Numbered from the stretch's first letter, positions 42,936 to 56,632 are shown. The stretch is DNA of 61,544 nucleotides from Nemertoderma westbladi (GCA_032718475.1 JAUCBJ010003798.1:1-61544); one strand, 5' to 3'. The notes: generated by a model not told the origin, from the letters alone. Program-made: numbers and translations.

Positions 42936-43604
42936 TTGCATTGGCAGACATTGAGTTGAGAACAGAGGCAAATACTGACTGCCAAAAATAGTAAATAATT
43001 AAATCGCTGTAATTTAATAAGTAAATTAAATAACTCACATTACGAACCAATAACGGTTTGTCAATTACATAGATAGCATTACAATAGTATTACATCAAAT
43101 AATATAATTAAACATAAACTGTACAAGTTAAGCAGAAAGCAGTGTGGGGGGGGGGTATAATCTTAATTAAATTAAATACGGCGCATCATATGTCCACCAC
43201 CGCCTAAAAGGCCGCGCAAGAAAATGACCCAGAGAATCTGTTCAGTGTGTAACTAGAATGTTTAGATACTAAAATATTTAGGGCACATTAACATAATGGG
43301 GCTAATTAATTACAATATTGAAAACCTTCGTACATAAAAGTATACGTGTATCAGTAGGCCTATTATAATTTTCCTCCAAAGGCGTTCTAGTTAAGGATTA
43401 TACAGCTCAACAAAATACAATAACTCCACCGAAATATAGTTAGATTTTCAGGAAATAATTTCCTTTTCAAAAATAATTAAAAAATTTGTGATATGATAAA
43501 TATCGCATAGAAAAACAAAATAAATATGCGTTGGTGCTACGTTTTTAGTTAACATAATTAATTAATTTGAACTAAAATTTATTCCACAACTTCAATATTA
43601 CTTA
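42936..43604. other. AT-rich spacer
   Basis: No gene seen; G11 run at 43146-43156. Confidence 0.4.
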
Positions 43605-46600
43605 GAGACATGGCCATTATTGACAGCTCAAAATAACACCCTTTATATGGACATGGCCAATATCGACCGCCCGATATAACGCCCTTTATAGGGACATGGC
43701 CATTATTGACAGCTCAAAATAACACCCTTTATAGGGACATGGCCATTATTGACAGCTCAAAATAACACCCTTTATAGGGACATGGCCATTATTGACCGCC
43801 CGATAACGCCCTTTATAGGGACATGGGCATTATTGACCGCCCGACAACGCCCTTTATAGGGACATGGCCAATATTGACCGCCCGATATAACGCCCTTTAT
43901 AGGGACATGGCCATTATTGACAGTCCGATATAATGCCCTTTATAGGGACATGGCCAATATTGACCGCCTGATATAACGCCCTTTATAGGGACATGGCCAA
44001 TATTGAGCGCTCGATATAACGCCCTTTATAGGGACATGGCCATTATTGACAGTCCGATATAACGCCCTTTATAGGGACATGGCCAATATTGACCGCCCGA
44101 TATAACGCCCTTTATAGGGACGGACATGGCCATTATTGACAGTCCGATATAACGCCCTTTATAGGGACATGGCCAATATTGACCGCCTGATATAACCCCC
44201 TTTATAGGGACATGGCCAATATTGACCGCACGATATAACGCCCTTTATAGGGACATGGCCATTATTGACAGTCCGATATAACGCCCTTTATAGGGACATG
44301 GCCATCATTGACAGTCCGATATAACGCCCTTTATAGGGACATGGCCAATATTGACTGTCCGATATAACGCCCTTTACAGGGACATGGCCAATATTGACCG
44401 CCTGATATAACGCCCTTTATAAGGACATGGCCAATATCGACCGCCCGATAACGCCCTTTATAGGGACATGGCCAATATCGACCGCCCGATATAACGCCCT
44501 TTATAGGGACATGGCCAATATTGACCGCCCGATATAACGCCCTTTATAGAGACATGGCCATTATTGACAGTCCGATATAACGCCCTTTATAGGGACATGG
44601 CCATTATTGACAGTCCGATATAATGCCCTTTATAGGGACATGGCCAATATTGACCGCCTGATATAACGCCCTTTATAGGGACATGGCCAATATTGACCGC
44701 CCGATATAACGCCCTTTATAGGGACATGGCCATTATTGACAGTCCGATATAACGCCCTTTATAGGGACATGGCCAATATTGACCGCCCGATATAACGCCC
44801 TTTATAGGGACGGACATGGCCATTATTGACAGTCCGATATAACGCCCTTTATAGGGACATGGCCAATATTGACCGCCTGATATAACGCCCTTTATAGGGA
44901 CATGGCCAATATTGACCGCCCGATATAACGCCCTTTATAGGGACATGGCCATTATTGACAGTCCGATATAACGCCCTTTATAGGGACATGGCCGTCATTG
45001 ACAGTCCGATATAACGCCCTTTATAGGGACATGGCCAATATTGACTGTCCGATATAACGCCCTTTATAGGGACATGGCCAATATTGACCGCCTGATATAA
45101 CGCCCTTTATAAGGACATGGCCAATATCGACCGCCCGATAACGCCCTTTATAGGGACATGGCCAATATCGACCGCCCGATATAACGCCCTTTATAGGGAC
45201 ATGGCCAATATTGACCGCCCGATATAACGCCCTTTATAGAGACATGGCCATTATTGACAGTCCGATATAACGCCCTTTATAGGGACATGGCCATTATTGA
45301 CAGTCCGATATAACGCCTTTTATAAGGACATGGCCAATATCGACCGCCCGATAACGCCCTTTATAGGGACATGGCCAATATCGACCGCCCGATATAACGC
45401 CCTTTATAGAGACATGGCCATTATTGACAGTCCGATATAACGCCCTTTATAGGGACATGGCCATTATTGACAGTCCGATATAACGCCCTTTATAAGGACA
45501 TGGCCAATATCGACCGCCCGATAACGCCCTTTATAGGGACATGGCCAATATTGACCGCCCGATATAACGCCCTTTATAGGGACATGGCCAATATTGACCG
45601 CCCGATATAACGCTCTTTATAGGGACATGGCCAATATTGACCGTCCGATATAACGCCCTTTATAGGGACATGGCCAATATCGACCGCCCGATATAACGCC
45701 CTTTATAGGGACATGGCCAATATTGACCGCCCGATATAACGCCCTTTATAGAGACATGGCCATTATTGACAGTCCGATATAACGCCCTTTATAGGGACAT
45801 GGCCATTATTGACAGTCCGATATAACGCCCTTTATAAGGACATGGCCAATATCGACCGCCCGATAACGCCCTTTATAGGGACATGGCCAATATTGACCGC
45901 CCGATATAACGCCCTTTATAGGGACATGGCCAATATTGACCGCCCGATATAACGCTCTTTATAGGGACATGGCCAATATTGACCGTCCGATATAACGCCC
46001 TTTATAGGGACATGGCCAATATCGACCGCCCGATATAACGCCCTTTATAGGGACATGGCCAATATTGACCGCCCGATATAACGCCCTTTATAGAGACATG
46101 GCCATTATTGACAGTCCGATATAACGCCCTTTATAGGGACATGGCCATTATTGACAGTCCGATATAACGCCCTTTATAAGGACATGGCCAATATCGACCG
46201 CCCGATAACGCCCTTTATAGGGACATGGCCAATATCGACCGCCCGATATAACGCCCTTTATAGGGACATGGCCAATATTGACCGCCCGATAACGCCCTTT
46301 ATAGGGACATGGCCAATATTGACCGCCCGATATAACGCTCTTTATAGGGACATGGCCAATATTGACCGTCCGATATAACGCCCTTTATAGGGACATGGCC
46401 AATATCGACCGCCCGATATAACGCCCTTTATAGGGACATGGCCAATATTGACCGCCCGATATAACGCCCTTTATAGATAGAGACATTGCCATTATTGACA
46501 GTCCGATATAACGCCCTTTATAGGGACATGGCCATTATTGACAGTCCGATATAACGCCCTTTATAAGGACATGGCCAATATCGACCGCCCGATAACGCCC

Positions 46601-47967
46601 TTTATAGGGACATGGCCAATATTGACCGCCCGATATAACGCCCTTTATAGGGACATGGCCAATATTGACCGCCCGATATAACGCTCTTTATAGGGACATG
46701 GCCAATATTGACCGTCCGATATAACGCCCTTTATAGGGACATGGCCAATATCGACCGCCCGATATAACGCCCTTTATAGGGACATGGCCAATATTGACCG
46801 CCCGATATAACGCCCTTTATAGAGACATGGCCATTATTGACAGTCCGATATAACGCCCTTTATAGGGACATGGCCATTATTGACAGTCCGATATAACGCC
46901 CTTTATAAGGACATGGCCAATATCGACCGCCCGATAACGCCCTTTATAGGGACATGGCCAATATCGACCGCCCGATATAACGCCCTTTATAGGGACATGG
47001 CCAATATTGACCGCCCGATAACGCCCTTTATAGGGACATGGCCATTATTGACCGCCCGATATAACGCCCTTTATAGGGATATGGCCAATATCGACCGCCC
47101 GATATAACGCCCTTTATAGGGACATGGCCATTATTGACCGCCCGATAACGCCCTTTATAGGGACATGGCCAATATTGACCGCCTGATATAACGCCCTTTA
47201 TAGGGATATGGCCAATATCGACCGCCCGATAACGCCCTTTATAGGGACATGGCCAATATCGACCGCCCGATATAACGCCCTTTATAGGGACATGGCCAAT
47301 ATTGACCGCCCGATAACGCCCTTTATAGGGACATGGCCATTATTGACCGCCCGATATAACGCCCTTTATAGGGATATGGCCAATATCGACCGCCCGATAT
47401 AACGCCCTTTATAGGGACATGGCCATTATTGACCGCCCGATAATGTCCTTTATAGGGACATGGCCAATATCGACCGCCCGATATAACGCTCTTTATAGGG
47501 ATATGGCCAATATCGACCGCCCGATATAACGCCCTTTATAGGGACATGGCCATTATTGACCGCCCGATAACGTCCTTTATAGGGACATGGCCATTATTGA
47601 CCGCCCGATATAACGCCCTTTATAGGGATATGGCCAATATCGACCGCCCGATATAACGCCCTTTATAGGGACATGGCCATTATTGACCGCCCGATAATGT
47701 CCTTTATAGGGACATGGCCATTATTGACCGCCCGATATAACGCCCTTTATAGGGATATGGCCAATATTGACCGCCCGATATAACGCCCTTTATAGGGACA
47801 TGGCCATTATTGACCGCCCGATATAACGCCCTTTATAGGGACATGGCCATTATTGACCGCCCGATATAACGCCCTTTATAGGGACATGGCCATTATTGAC
47901 CGCCCGATATAACGCCCTTTATAGGGACATGGCCAATATCGACCGCCCGATATAACGCTCTTTATAA
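43605..47967. repeat. ~4.4 kb satellite array, 42/44-bp monomers (~100 copies)
   Basis: The monomer is GACATGGCCAATATTGACCG + CCCGATATAACGCCCTTTATAGGG, with 42-bp variants lacking one TA and a second type carrying TTATTGACAGTCCG. Marker variants (ATAAGGACATGG) recur at about 44422, 45111, 45492, 45834, 46176, 46562 and 46906, giving higher-order periods of ~342-344 bp (eight monomers) and ~688 bp. Small open frames inside are cycling artefacts. Confidence 0.95.
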
Positions 47968-48603
47968 TCACGTCAGTCGTCACGTTAGGACTTCTACATG
48001 TTGTCTAATGTTGCTTCAATAATTAATTTTATGTAGATGTTAGATGATTGGCGGCAATATATTTGTTTGCTCTTGTGTTGTTAAATCCCGATATTGGTGT
48101 TCCGTCTCACTCAATGATACTCGATGTGTGTGATAATAAACTGCAGCAGTGGACTGTGTGAGGGTAAGGCATTAGAATTACAAATCGAGCACTGCACCAA
48201 TAACAAGCAATAAATAAATACAATAAATAAATATGTAACATTATTTATATAGTTTGTAATAAGTAGAGTAATACGTAATGTTATCAGCAATGCAATAAAA
48301 CAATTCACTGCGATATATAATAAAGTTCGCGGTGCAATTAATAATATTATGCTAATTAACGTTATTCAATTACAACCCCATGCGAATCTAAACAACACGG
48401 AATAAATACCTGTATGATGTAAAGTATCTCTAGAACCTGCGTTGTTAAAATCAATCCATAATTTACTAAACAGTTTTGGGTTGTAGATAAATTATATGAG
48501 TTAGGGTGTGTATTGCACCTACCGACACTGATTGATTTATCGGTGAAATTTCAGGTACTTATAATATTTAATACGGTTTTAAAATTAATTTGTAAACAAA
48601 CAC
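47968..48603. other. AT-rich spacer
   Basis: No gene seen. Confidence 0.4.
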
Positions 48604-51233
48604 TTAACCCTGTCTGGCCCGGGCTATTTTACAGCGTAATTGGCCCGGGGGGGGGGGGGGGGGGGGGTGGCGGTCATTTTAGAGATTTTCTAGATCTTGG
48701 CTCAAAAATTACAATTTTGATGGTATAAGGGTTTTCGAGGTCGCTGTTCACGATAAAACATGTTTAAAATATTTTCTGGCAAAGCATCAATCATTTTTGG
48801 TGCTAATTTAGTCCCCCAGGACTTGAAATAAAAGTAAAAAATGTCAAACTAAAAGAAATTTGCGATGACACTAGTTATTATAAATATTTCTGGTAATGCA
48901 AACCAAATTTTTGAGCCATTCTGGTGTCCCAGAACGAAAAGTACAAGTAGCCCAAAATTATAAACTGATAACATTTCGCCTATGGTTATATAATTCTGAA
49001 GCTATAAAGGTTTCCAAGGTCGCTGAAAATGAAAACAACTAGTTAAAAATCATTCATGGTAACGCAAATATCATTTTTGGTGCTTGTCTGGTGGGACGAA
49101 AAATACAAGTAGCATAAAATTTCAAACGGCAAAAATCGAATTTGGTTGGATAATACGATATATTTCAGTGTCGTGATTAGCATCCCAAAAAAACCTATAT
49201 GGTCATAAAATCAATATGAATCAGCATGAAGGAAGTTACACCACAGAGCTATAATTTTCATTATGGTGGTTTTCGAGGTCCGTGATTTCATATCCAATGT
49301 CATTTTTTTGTTCGATCGATAGAATCTAGTCTCTTTGACAACTACTCCTTGACTATTTGGTCAGCCTCTGGCTGGACTTAACATTATGATCTCGCTTTTA
49401 GCACTTAAGAAGATATTCAGAGTTATGGTAGGGCGGGTTGACCTCAGGTGACTAATGGAATTAATAACTACAGTTATTACTTTTTTATTTTGATACTGTA
49501 TTTGTACTGCTTGTTTATTTCATGCCCCAGGGGGCACATTCAAAATTACCAAAAAATGTTCTCGAATGTTATATTTGAGTTCTATAATCGTGATCAGCAT
49601 TAAAAAAAAACGCTATATACTGCAAATAAATTCATTTTAGTGTACAATAAAAGTTTTGAAAATTATAGCACGCAAAATACTGGAGATGGGTGCCAGAAAG
49701 GGACCACAGCACGAAAAATACTGGAGATGGGTGCCAGAAAGGGACTACAGCACGAAAAATACTGGAGATGGGTGCTAGAAAGGGACCACAGCACGAAAAA
49801 TACTGGAGATGGGTGCCAGAAAGGGACCACAGCACGAAAATACTGGAGATGGGCGCCAGAAAGGGACCACAGCACGAAAAATACTGGAGATGGGTGCCAG
49901 AAAGGGACCACAGCACGAAAAATACTGGAGATGGGTGCCAGAAAGGGACCACAGCACGAAAAATACTGGAGATGGGCGCCAGAAAGGGGAAGGGGACCAC
50001 AGCACGAAAAATACTGGAGATGGGTGCCAGAAAGGGACCACTGCACGAAAAATACTGGAGATGGGTGCCAGAAAGGGACCACTGCACGAAAAATACTGGA
50101 GATGGGCGCCAGAAAGGGACCACAGCACGAAAAATACTGGAGATGGGTGCCAGAAAGGGACTACAGCACGAAAAATACTGGAGATGGGTGCCAGAAAGGG
50201 ACCACAGCACGAAAAATACTGGAGATGGGTGCCAGAAAGGGACCACAGCACGAAAAATACTGGAGATGGGCGCCAGAAAGGGACCACAGCACGAAAAATA
50301 CTGGAGATGGGTGCCAGAAAGGGACCACAGCCACGAAAAATACTGGAGATGGGTGCCAGAAAGGGACCACAGCACGAAAAATACTGGAGATGGGCGCCAG
50401 AAAGGGACCACAGCACGAAAAATACTGGAGATGGGTGCCAGAAAGGGACTACAGCACGAAAAATACTGGAGATGGGTGCCAGAAAGGGACTGCGCCAGAA
50501 AGGGACTACAGCACGAAAAATACTGGAGATGGGTGCCAGAAAGGGACCACAGCACGAAAAATACTGGAGATGGGTGCCAGAAAGGGACCACAGCACGAAA
50601 AATACTGGAGATGGGTGCCAGAAAGGGACCACAGCACGAAAAATACTGGAGATGGGTGCCAGAAAGGGACTACAGCACGAAAAATACTGGAGATGGGTGC
50701 CAGAAAGGGACTACAGCACGAAAAATACTGGAGATGGGTGCCAGAAAGGGACTACAGCACGAAAAATACTGGAGATGGGTTAAAGGAGCTGAGGTGCCAG
50801 AAAGGGACTACAGCACGAAAAATACTGGAGATGGGTGCCAGAAAGGGACTACAGCACGAAAATACTGGAGATGGGCCAGAAAGGGACCACAGCACGAAAA
50901 ATACTGGAGATGGGGTGCCAGAAAGGGACTACAGCACGAAAAATACTGGAGATGGGTGCCAGAAAGGGACTACAGCACGAAAAATACTGGAGATGGGTGC
51001 CAGAAAGGGACCACAGCACGAAAAATACTGGAGATGGGTGCCAGAAAGGGACCACAGCACGAAAAATAACATAAGACATGTAAACGGCAATTTTGCTGAT
51101 GGATAGCCCATTAAATTTGTGAAAAAGTAACGAAATTTCGGTTTTCCAAACAAACCTGACTGAAAGATACAGATGATTTACAAAAAAAATCTAAAATGAC
51201 CCCCCCCCCCCCCCCCGGGCCAGATAGTGTTAA
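48604..51233. mobile_element. TTAA-flanked DNA element with G-run inverted ends
   Basis: TTAA at 48604-48607 and 51230-51233 flanks matching termini: CCCTGTCTGGCCCGGG on the left and the complement CACTATCTGGCCCGGG on the right. Both ends also carry a G-run (G22 region at ~48647-48668; C16 at ~51200-51215), followed by TCATTTTAGA. TTAA duplication and CCCT-type ends fit piggyBac or Kolobok families. No transposase ORF, so it is non-autonomous. The interior holds degenerate ~150-bp repeats (48720-49290) and a 41-bp minisatellite. Confidence 0.82.
49673..51067. repeat. 41-bp minisatellite (~34 copies)
   Basis: The unit is AGCACGAAAAATACTGGAGA + TGGGTGCCAGAAAGGGACCAC, with C/T and G/C variants and a few indels. 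All plus and minus frames read through for hundreds of codons because the unit contains no stop in any frame; there is no other evidence of coding. Confidence 0.95.
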
Positions 51234-51526
51234 GGAGCGCGGTATTTCAGCTGATTTTTTTGAATTACTTAGAGATTCACCGAACAGATACGAACCAGAA
51301 GATACATCATATCAGATATATATGTGCGTTGTTGTATAACCTGAGTGGACGACACACTAACTCTATACCGCAGTGACGAAATTACGATTGACAATAAAAT
51401 ACAACGGCAGAAGAATTAATATAATATTATATGAGTGCGAAAATAAAAATAAACGCGTTTGCACTGTAACCGAAAATAATTATAAATATTGAAAGGGGAA
51501 TGAATGAGTGACTGGGTGTTGGAGCG
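51234..51526. other. 3' flank of the ATP9 gene
   Basis: Probable 3' UTR; no AATAAA or poly(A) tract seen on the minus strand close to the stop. Confidence 0.4.
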
Positions 51527-54500
51527 TCAGAGTTTGGAGTAACTGGGGGGAGCGAAACGGCGGCGGAGGATTTTAATGACGTAGAGGGGGAGGCAAGAGA
51601 CGGCGGTGATGACGACAACTTTCCATACGAAACCGAGGGAAGTAATAAACACGGGTTGGAAGTATTCCCGGATCACAAAGACAGCGGCGATGTAGAAGGC
51701 CATGGACAGGAGTTCCGCTATGATCATACACCAATGCCACGTCTGTATAGTGAGAGCGACCATAATGAGTTCGGTGAGGATGAGAGCCGTGTAGGAGATG
51801 GCGACAATGTGGATGAACTCATTATCGAAGAGGAACAAGGCCCCGTACATGAGGATACTGCCCTGGACCAAAGAGACACACAACCAAATAAGGAAAGTCT
51901 TTATAGTGAGTAGACGACCTTTGGTGAGATCTTTATAGAGTTCCGGGAAGGTCATCGCAACTTTAGGCGTAACATCCTGATCCAACACGAGGCTGAAGAC
52001 GGGGAACATTGTGAAGACAGTAGCATAACCGACCATAAGGAGGCCCTGGTAGAGGGCAACGGAAGAAAAGTAGAAGACCACGGAGAATATGGCTTGCATC
52101 GTGGAGATGATGAGACCGCGATGGATGACGAACTGGCTGAGGGAGGCGGAGCGCTTGTAGCTGTTGCGACCATGGACGAGGAAGAGACGAGCAATGTGTT
52201 TGAACTGAGTGATGGAGAAATCTGAAGCCAAAGAGGCTTGCATTCCCTCCTTGCCGAGGATTCCGATGCCGCAATGGGCCTCCTGTATCATGGAGACGTC
52301 GTTCCCTCCGTCTCCCACAGCACACACTCGCTTCCCGCTGTGTTCCTTTAGCAGTCGGACCGTGAGCGCCTTCTGGGTCGGCGAGCAGCGGCACACGACC
52401 ACCGCGGGACTCTGGCAAGCGAGATCCAGGAACTCGTCGCGGTAAAACCGCAGACACACGTCGAGTGCGTCCCCCTGGATGATGAGCGCCGCGTCCGCCT
52501 TGCGGTGGAAGTTGTTGAGCTCGTCGTGGGCCTCGGAGCGGTTGCGGACGTCCTTGAACCCATAGATGTTCTGGGAACGGCTGACCAGGCGGGAACTCTT
52601 CGCTATACACGAGGCTGTCTCCAACTTGTCCCCGGTGAGCATCCAGACACGGATCCCGGCGTTGCGTAGCGACTCGAGCGTGGGTCGCACGTCCGCCTGG
52701 AGTCTGTCCTCGACCCCTGTGAGCGCCAACAGCTCCATGTCGTTCTCCAGACTCTCCTGGACACCGGCCACCTTCCCACACCGGTCCTGCACCGACAACT
52801 GGGCCGCCTTGTACCGCTGCTCGAACTCACTATACTGCCCCTCGCTGAGAACTTTCTTAGCGAATACCAAAGTTCTCAAACCCTCCCGCGCGAGATTCCC
52901 CGCTTCTTCATCCAACCAATCGTTGTAGGACACCATCCCGGCCATGACGACGTCGGCGCCCTTCATATAGAAGGTGATCTCCCCGGTGGACTCCTCGCGT
53001 ACGATTATCCCCATCCGTTTACTCTCCGAGGTGAACGGGAATATCTGCAAGATGGTGTAGACCTGGGGGGCGCCGTCTGGGGACCGCAATGTGATGGTGG
53101 AGATGTCCCGCCCGAAGAGACTGAGTCCGACCTTCTCGGACCACTGCACCAAGGCGATCTCGTCGGGGGAGCTGGCCTGGTAGCCGACGACTCCCTGGTC
53201 CGCTTCCGCGCTGTCTGCGTTTGACTCATCGTAGGTCGGCGTCACGTTGTGGCATAGCGCGATGGCGCGTACGGCCTCCCGGGTGCGACTAGCGACGCTC
53301 CGACGCACCTTGGTCGCGGCACCGGCGTCCTCCGTCCGGAGGTGTTCCGCGATCTCCTGCAAGGAATCCAACCCGAAGGAAACCGTCCCGAGATGCAGCT
53401 TCTTGAAGGTCATGTCATTCTGGGTGAGCGTCCCGGTCTTGTCGCTGAGTAGATACTGGACGCGTCCCATCTCCTCGGGGATGGTGGAGGAGCGAACCAC
53501 GGTGCCAGGGATCTCCACGTCCCGATCGATGAACCACGAGTAGACGATCTTCCCCATGTCCAGGTTGACCCGTAGACTTATCGGAATCAACGAGGAGAAT
53601 AACACAATGTATCGCATCGTGTAGATCCACCAAACCCCCTCGAATCCCTTGAGGCTCATCAACATGATGGTTAGAGCCACGAGGAACATGAAGAGAATCT
53701 TAGTGATGAAGTTGATCTCCCTGTCTACGAGGCCGACTTTGGTTCGCGGTTGGTTTGTATTCATCACGGCTTTGCTCTCCTCCCCGGTGTAGACGACGAC
53801 GCCCAGAGCGGTGCCGGAAGCCACCACCGTATCCGCCCACAACGTGTTGTCCAACCCCAACGGGAGCTCCTCCCGCCCCCCTCCCTCCCCACTGCGGGAG
53901 TATGTCCCCACGAACTGGTAGATGTCACGGTGCGGCGCCTCTGCATAAATGGTACCGCCCCCTAGAACCCCCCGCTCGCCCCCCAAGTCCCCGGCATCCG
54001 ATGCCTGCGAGTAGGAGATCGCCACTCGCAGCTTCCAGTCCGTCTCCCCGTCCAACTGATCCGTCCGGATGAAACAACTGCCGGACTTCTCGGTGGTTCG
54101 CGCGAGAACCATGTCAGCCGGAACACGCTGGTTCTTCTCGACAAAGATGACATCGGATACCTGGATGTTGCTACTGGTAACCTCTAGGATGCCGCCAGAG
54201 GTGAGTTTTTTGTAGACCTTGTCGTTAATAAGGTTGTCGCGTCGGAACCTGCGGAAGTCATCAATAGCCTCGCGAATCATGGTGACGGAGAGGACGAATA
54301 TGAGAGGCGCGAGGTTTGTATACCACGGGCCAACGCGAATGGCTGGGACGAGCTGGGAAAGTGCAATAACCAGAAAGTAGAGATTCAAGAAGAACTTGAA
54401 TTGATTGAAGAGGACCACGGGAATGAAAGTAAATGCGCTGTATTTCTGGTTACGGATTTTATTCTGGGGGAATTTATGGGAAAGATTCCTGCGCCCGATG

Positions 54501-54868
54501 GTTACCAACCGGGGTTGGTACTCTTTGTTTCCGCGGCAACAGCAGCAACAGGCGCGGAAGCAGAGACCGCAGTAGTGTAGCCAACCCTCCGTGAGGAACC
54601 AACACAGTCCATAGCGACGGGAGCGTTTGTTCGAGAAGAGCTGGGAGTCGTCTGCTATTCCCCCATACGAACCCACTGCGTCCTCCGTCATCGACGTGGG
54701 CATTGACCCGGTTCCGCTTACCGATGGGGGACCTTCCGTGTCTATAACGTCGTCTTCCAGTTCGGGGTTAATTTGAGGCAACTTCGTGTACCATAAACGA
54801 TTCGCCAGAGTTATATTGTTACGGTTAAATTTATCGCCGCTAGTAAATCGAATGAAGGGGTATTCCAT
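51527..54868 (-). CDS. ATP9-like: P4-ATPase, ATP9/Neo1 class, intronless
   Basis: ATG at 54868 (GGCAAATGG context), 1113 codons, TGA after PPSYSKL. P4-ATPases flip phospholipids to the cytosolic leaflet; ATP9/Neo1 members act in Golgi and endosomal membranes and, unlike most of the family, do not need CDC50. The actuator DGET is in [16 protein letters not shown] (~265-280). [11 protein letters not shown] is class-specific. The phosphorylated Asp is in [13 protein letters not shown] (~474). [11 protein letters not shown] (~744) and [19 protein letters not shown] (~850) complete the catalytic domains. PISL in the M4 segment ([13 protein letters not shown]) matches ATP9. About ten membrane spans are expected. 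The C-terminus [20 protein letters not shown] is also typical. It is full-length (human ATP9A/B are ~1050-1150) with no introns or disabling changes, and its GC content is higher than the flanks. Confidence 0.95.
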   Translation of the reverse strand: MEYPFIRFTSGDKFNRNNITLANRLWYTKLPQINPELEDDVIDTEGPPSVSGTGSMPTSMTEDAVGSYGGIADDSQLFSNKRSRRYGLCWFLTEGWLHYCGLCFRACCCCCRGNKEYQPRLVTIGRRNLSHKFPQNKIRNQKYSAFTFIPVVLFNQFKFFLNLYFLVIALSQLVPAIRVGPWYTNLAPLIFVLSVTMIREAIDDFRRFRRDNLINDKVYKKLTSGGILEVTSSNIQVSDVIFVEKNQRVPADMVLARTTEKSGSCFIRTDQLDGETDWKLRVAISYSQASDAGDLGGERGVLGGGTIYAEAPHRDIYQFVGTYSRSGEGGGREELPLGLDNTLWADTVVASGTALGVVVYTGEESKAVMNTNQPRTKVGLVDREINFITKILFMFLVALTIMLMSLKGFEGVWWIYTMRYIVLFSSLIPISLRVNLDMGKIVYSWFIDRDVEIPGTVVRSSTIPEEMGRVQYLLSDKTGTLTQNDMTFKKLHLGTVSFGLDSLQEIAEHLRTEDAGAATKVRRSVASRTREAVRAIALCHNVTPTYDESNADSAEADQGVVGYQASSPDEIALVQWSEKVGLSLFGRDISTITLRSPDGAPQVYTILQIFPFTSESKRMGIIVREESTGEITFYMKGADVVMAGMVSYNDWLDEEAGNLAREGLRTLVFAKKVLSEGQYSEFEQRYKAAQLSVQDRCGKVAGVQESLENDMELLALTGVEDRLQADVRPTLESLRNAGIRVWMLTGDKLETASCIAKSSRLVSRSQNIYGFKDVRNRSEAHDELNNFHRKADAALIIQGDALDVCLRFYRDEFLDLACQSPAVVVCRCSPTQKALTVRLLKEHSGKRVCAVGDGGNDVSMIQEAHCGIGILGKEGMQASLASDFSITQFKHIARLFLVHGRNSYKRSASLSQFVIHRGLIISTMQAIFSVVFYFSSVALYQGLLMVGYATVFTMFPVFSLVLDQDVTPKVAMTFPELYKDLTKGRLLTIKTFLIWLCVSLVQGSILMYGALFLFDNEFIHIVAISYTALILTELIMVALTIQTWHWCMIIAELLSMAFYIAAVFVIREYFQPVFITSLGFVWKVVVITAVSCLPLYVIKILRRRFAPPSYSKL

Positions 54869-55432
54869 TTGCCATTAGGCCTACAAATAATTAATTTCAC
54901 TATGTCTGCCGCCTACGGTGGTAGGTTAGGGACCTACTGCACTATTTTCAATAATAATGTCAGCATGTACCGGTACCTATACTGCTATATATGATGGAAC
55001 TACGAAAGATCCGAAGATCAATGGATTTCCAATTATACAATTATACGAAAGGGAATGTTTCTAGCAGGGTTGGACCTCAGCTCTTTCACATAAAAAATAT
55101 ATATTATTTACCGGTACTTATTTAAATCATAATGCAAATATTTTATTGTAATATTTTATTGTAGACCAAACTTTAATTCATTTTTACTCCAGATGTCTGG
55201 AAATTAAATATATACAATTGTCGAGTTATTATGTTACAGTGTATGGATAGCCTCATGAGGTGCCTGCCTTGCCTTACGACGTATTGCTGTATTGTGGTAC
55301 CGGTAGTACGATAGTTAAAAAATAATGACAGTGACATGACAATGACATGACACTTTCAGACTTTTAATTAGGATTAAGGCTTGACCAACTAACCCTAACC
55401 AAAATAATAAACCAAATATCAGTCGGGCAGTA
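54869..55432. other. Upstream region of the ATP9 gene
   Basis: AT-rich; the promoter presumably lies here but no TATA or initiator is convincingly placed. No other gene seen. Confidence 0.4.
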
Positions 55433-55452
55433 GGGGGGGGGGGGGGGGGGGG
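55433..55452. repeat. G20 homopolymer
   Basis: Uninterrupted G tract. Confidence 0.95.
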
Positions 55453-55559
55453 AATTCAAATTTCAACTGAATTGAAATTTAAAACTCTACCGGTACCGGT
55501 ACTTTTAAAAATTAAACTTTTCAGTTGTAAATTCAACTCTAAAAGGGCAGGATTAAAAA

Positions 55560-55676
55560 GATGTAATAAATGTAAAATTAATTGTTATGTGTTATATGTA
55601 ACTGTATGTATGTATATTTACGCTATTTTCGTCGAAATGTTATTGTGCAATAAATAATCTCAATCTCAATCTCAGG
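55560..55676 (+). mobile_element. Possible LINE 3' tail
   Basis: TTGTGCAATAAATAATCTCA continues as (ATCTCA)3, resembling a CR1-group 3' end with a short-repeat tail. No coding part remains. Confidence 0.4.
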
Positions 55677-55717
55677 AGGCCCAGAAGGGTCAGAGACGTG
55701 ACAGAAGGGGTCCTGTA

Positions 55718-55868
55718 TGGAATCCATCCAAAAAGTGCGCCGGATAGCGCACCGCGTGCCGATGCAATTTCAAACGAAAAGTGCCAACGAAATTTTTATA
55801 TATTTTTATTTTTATTGTAAAGCGCACCGGACAGCCGGATTAATCCGGCGCAAAGTGTATGGATTCCA
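55718..55868. mobile_element. Short MITE with ~27-bp inverted ends
   Basis: TGGAATCCAT...AGTGCGCCGGAT on the left is inverted as ATCCGGCGCAAAGTG...ATGGATTCCA on the right; the length is 151 bp. No clear target duplication. Confidence 0.65.
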
Positions 55869-56084
55869 GACTGGTAAGGGGTGTTTCTATTGTTTTTATG
55901 GATGTAACTCAAAAACTTAATAATACTGTAATAGGCCTGATAATCTGGGTATATCTGGGGATTCTGGGCATTATGCCCAGAATACCCCCTTTATCAACTC
56001 TAACCAACCTCTAAGCTACCTTATATATTATTTTTTGATTATTTTAAGAATTAAATTAAATATATTTTATAGTATTGCTGATTT

Positions 56085-56400
56085 ACCCCGAATGGGGGTG
56101 TATAGATTAATATAAATAATAATAATAATAAACTATTATTTATATAGCGCCCAACTCTATAAATAGATTCTAAGGTGCTCATGACCCATTTAGATATTGT
56201 AGAGTTCGGTTTTAAACCGACTTTAAAGTGTTTTATTTGAGTAGCAGTTCTTAGGTTAAGTGGGAGGCTATTAAAAACCTCTGGCGCGGCATAACTGAAA
56301 GATCCGGCCCCAAATCTTGATAGTTTGAATTTGAAAGCAGGACCTTCAGGGCCCAAAGACACTATGTTCTCGTACAATTGTAGTTGGGCTCTAACATATC
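56085..56400 (-). pseudogene. CR1-like LINE C-terminal remnant
   Basis: FGAGSFSYAAPEVFNSLPLN and LRTATQIKHFKVGLK are the last conserved block of CR1-group ORF2, followed on the minus strand by GGGCGCTATATAAATAATA, a usual 3' UTR end. Open part 56377-56051. Confidence 0.75.
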
Positions 56401-56632
56401 GAGTATATTAACCCTCATTACCGGTTACCGATGGAATAAAAACTTTCACCGTTGGGATTACTTTTTTACACGTTTTAAGTGATTATATTTGGAAATTAGC
56501 TGAAATACTGCTGGAATTTATTACCGGCAGACCTATATTAATTACTGCTGTACGTCATAATTATTATATTATTATTATATATTATTATTATTATTATATT
56601 ATATTATTATATTCGGTCATGTATCCAAAAAA

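Noticed and set aside
49632-51106. Open frames up to 488 codons on both strands
   Set aside because: 41-bp minisatellite inside the TTAA element; frames cycle and the antisense is equally open.
51527-54868. Several 60-270 codon frames antisense or shifted within the ATPase
   Set aside because: They are shadows of the GC-rich ATP9 coding frame.
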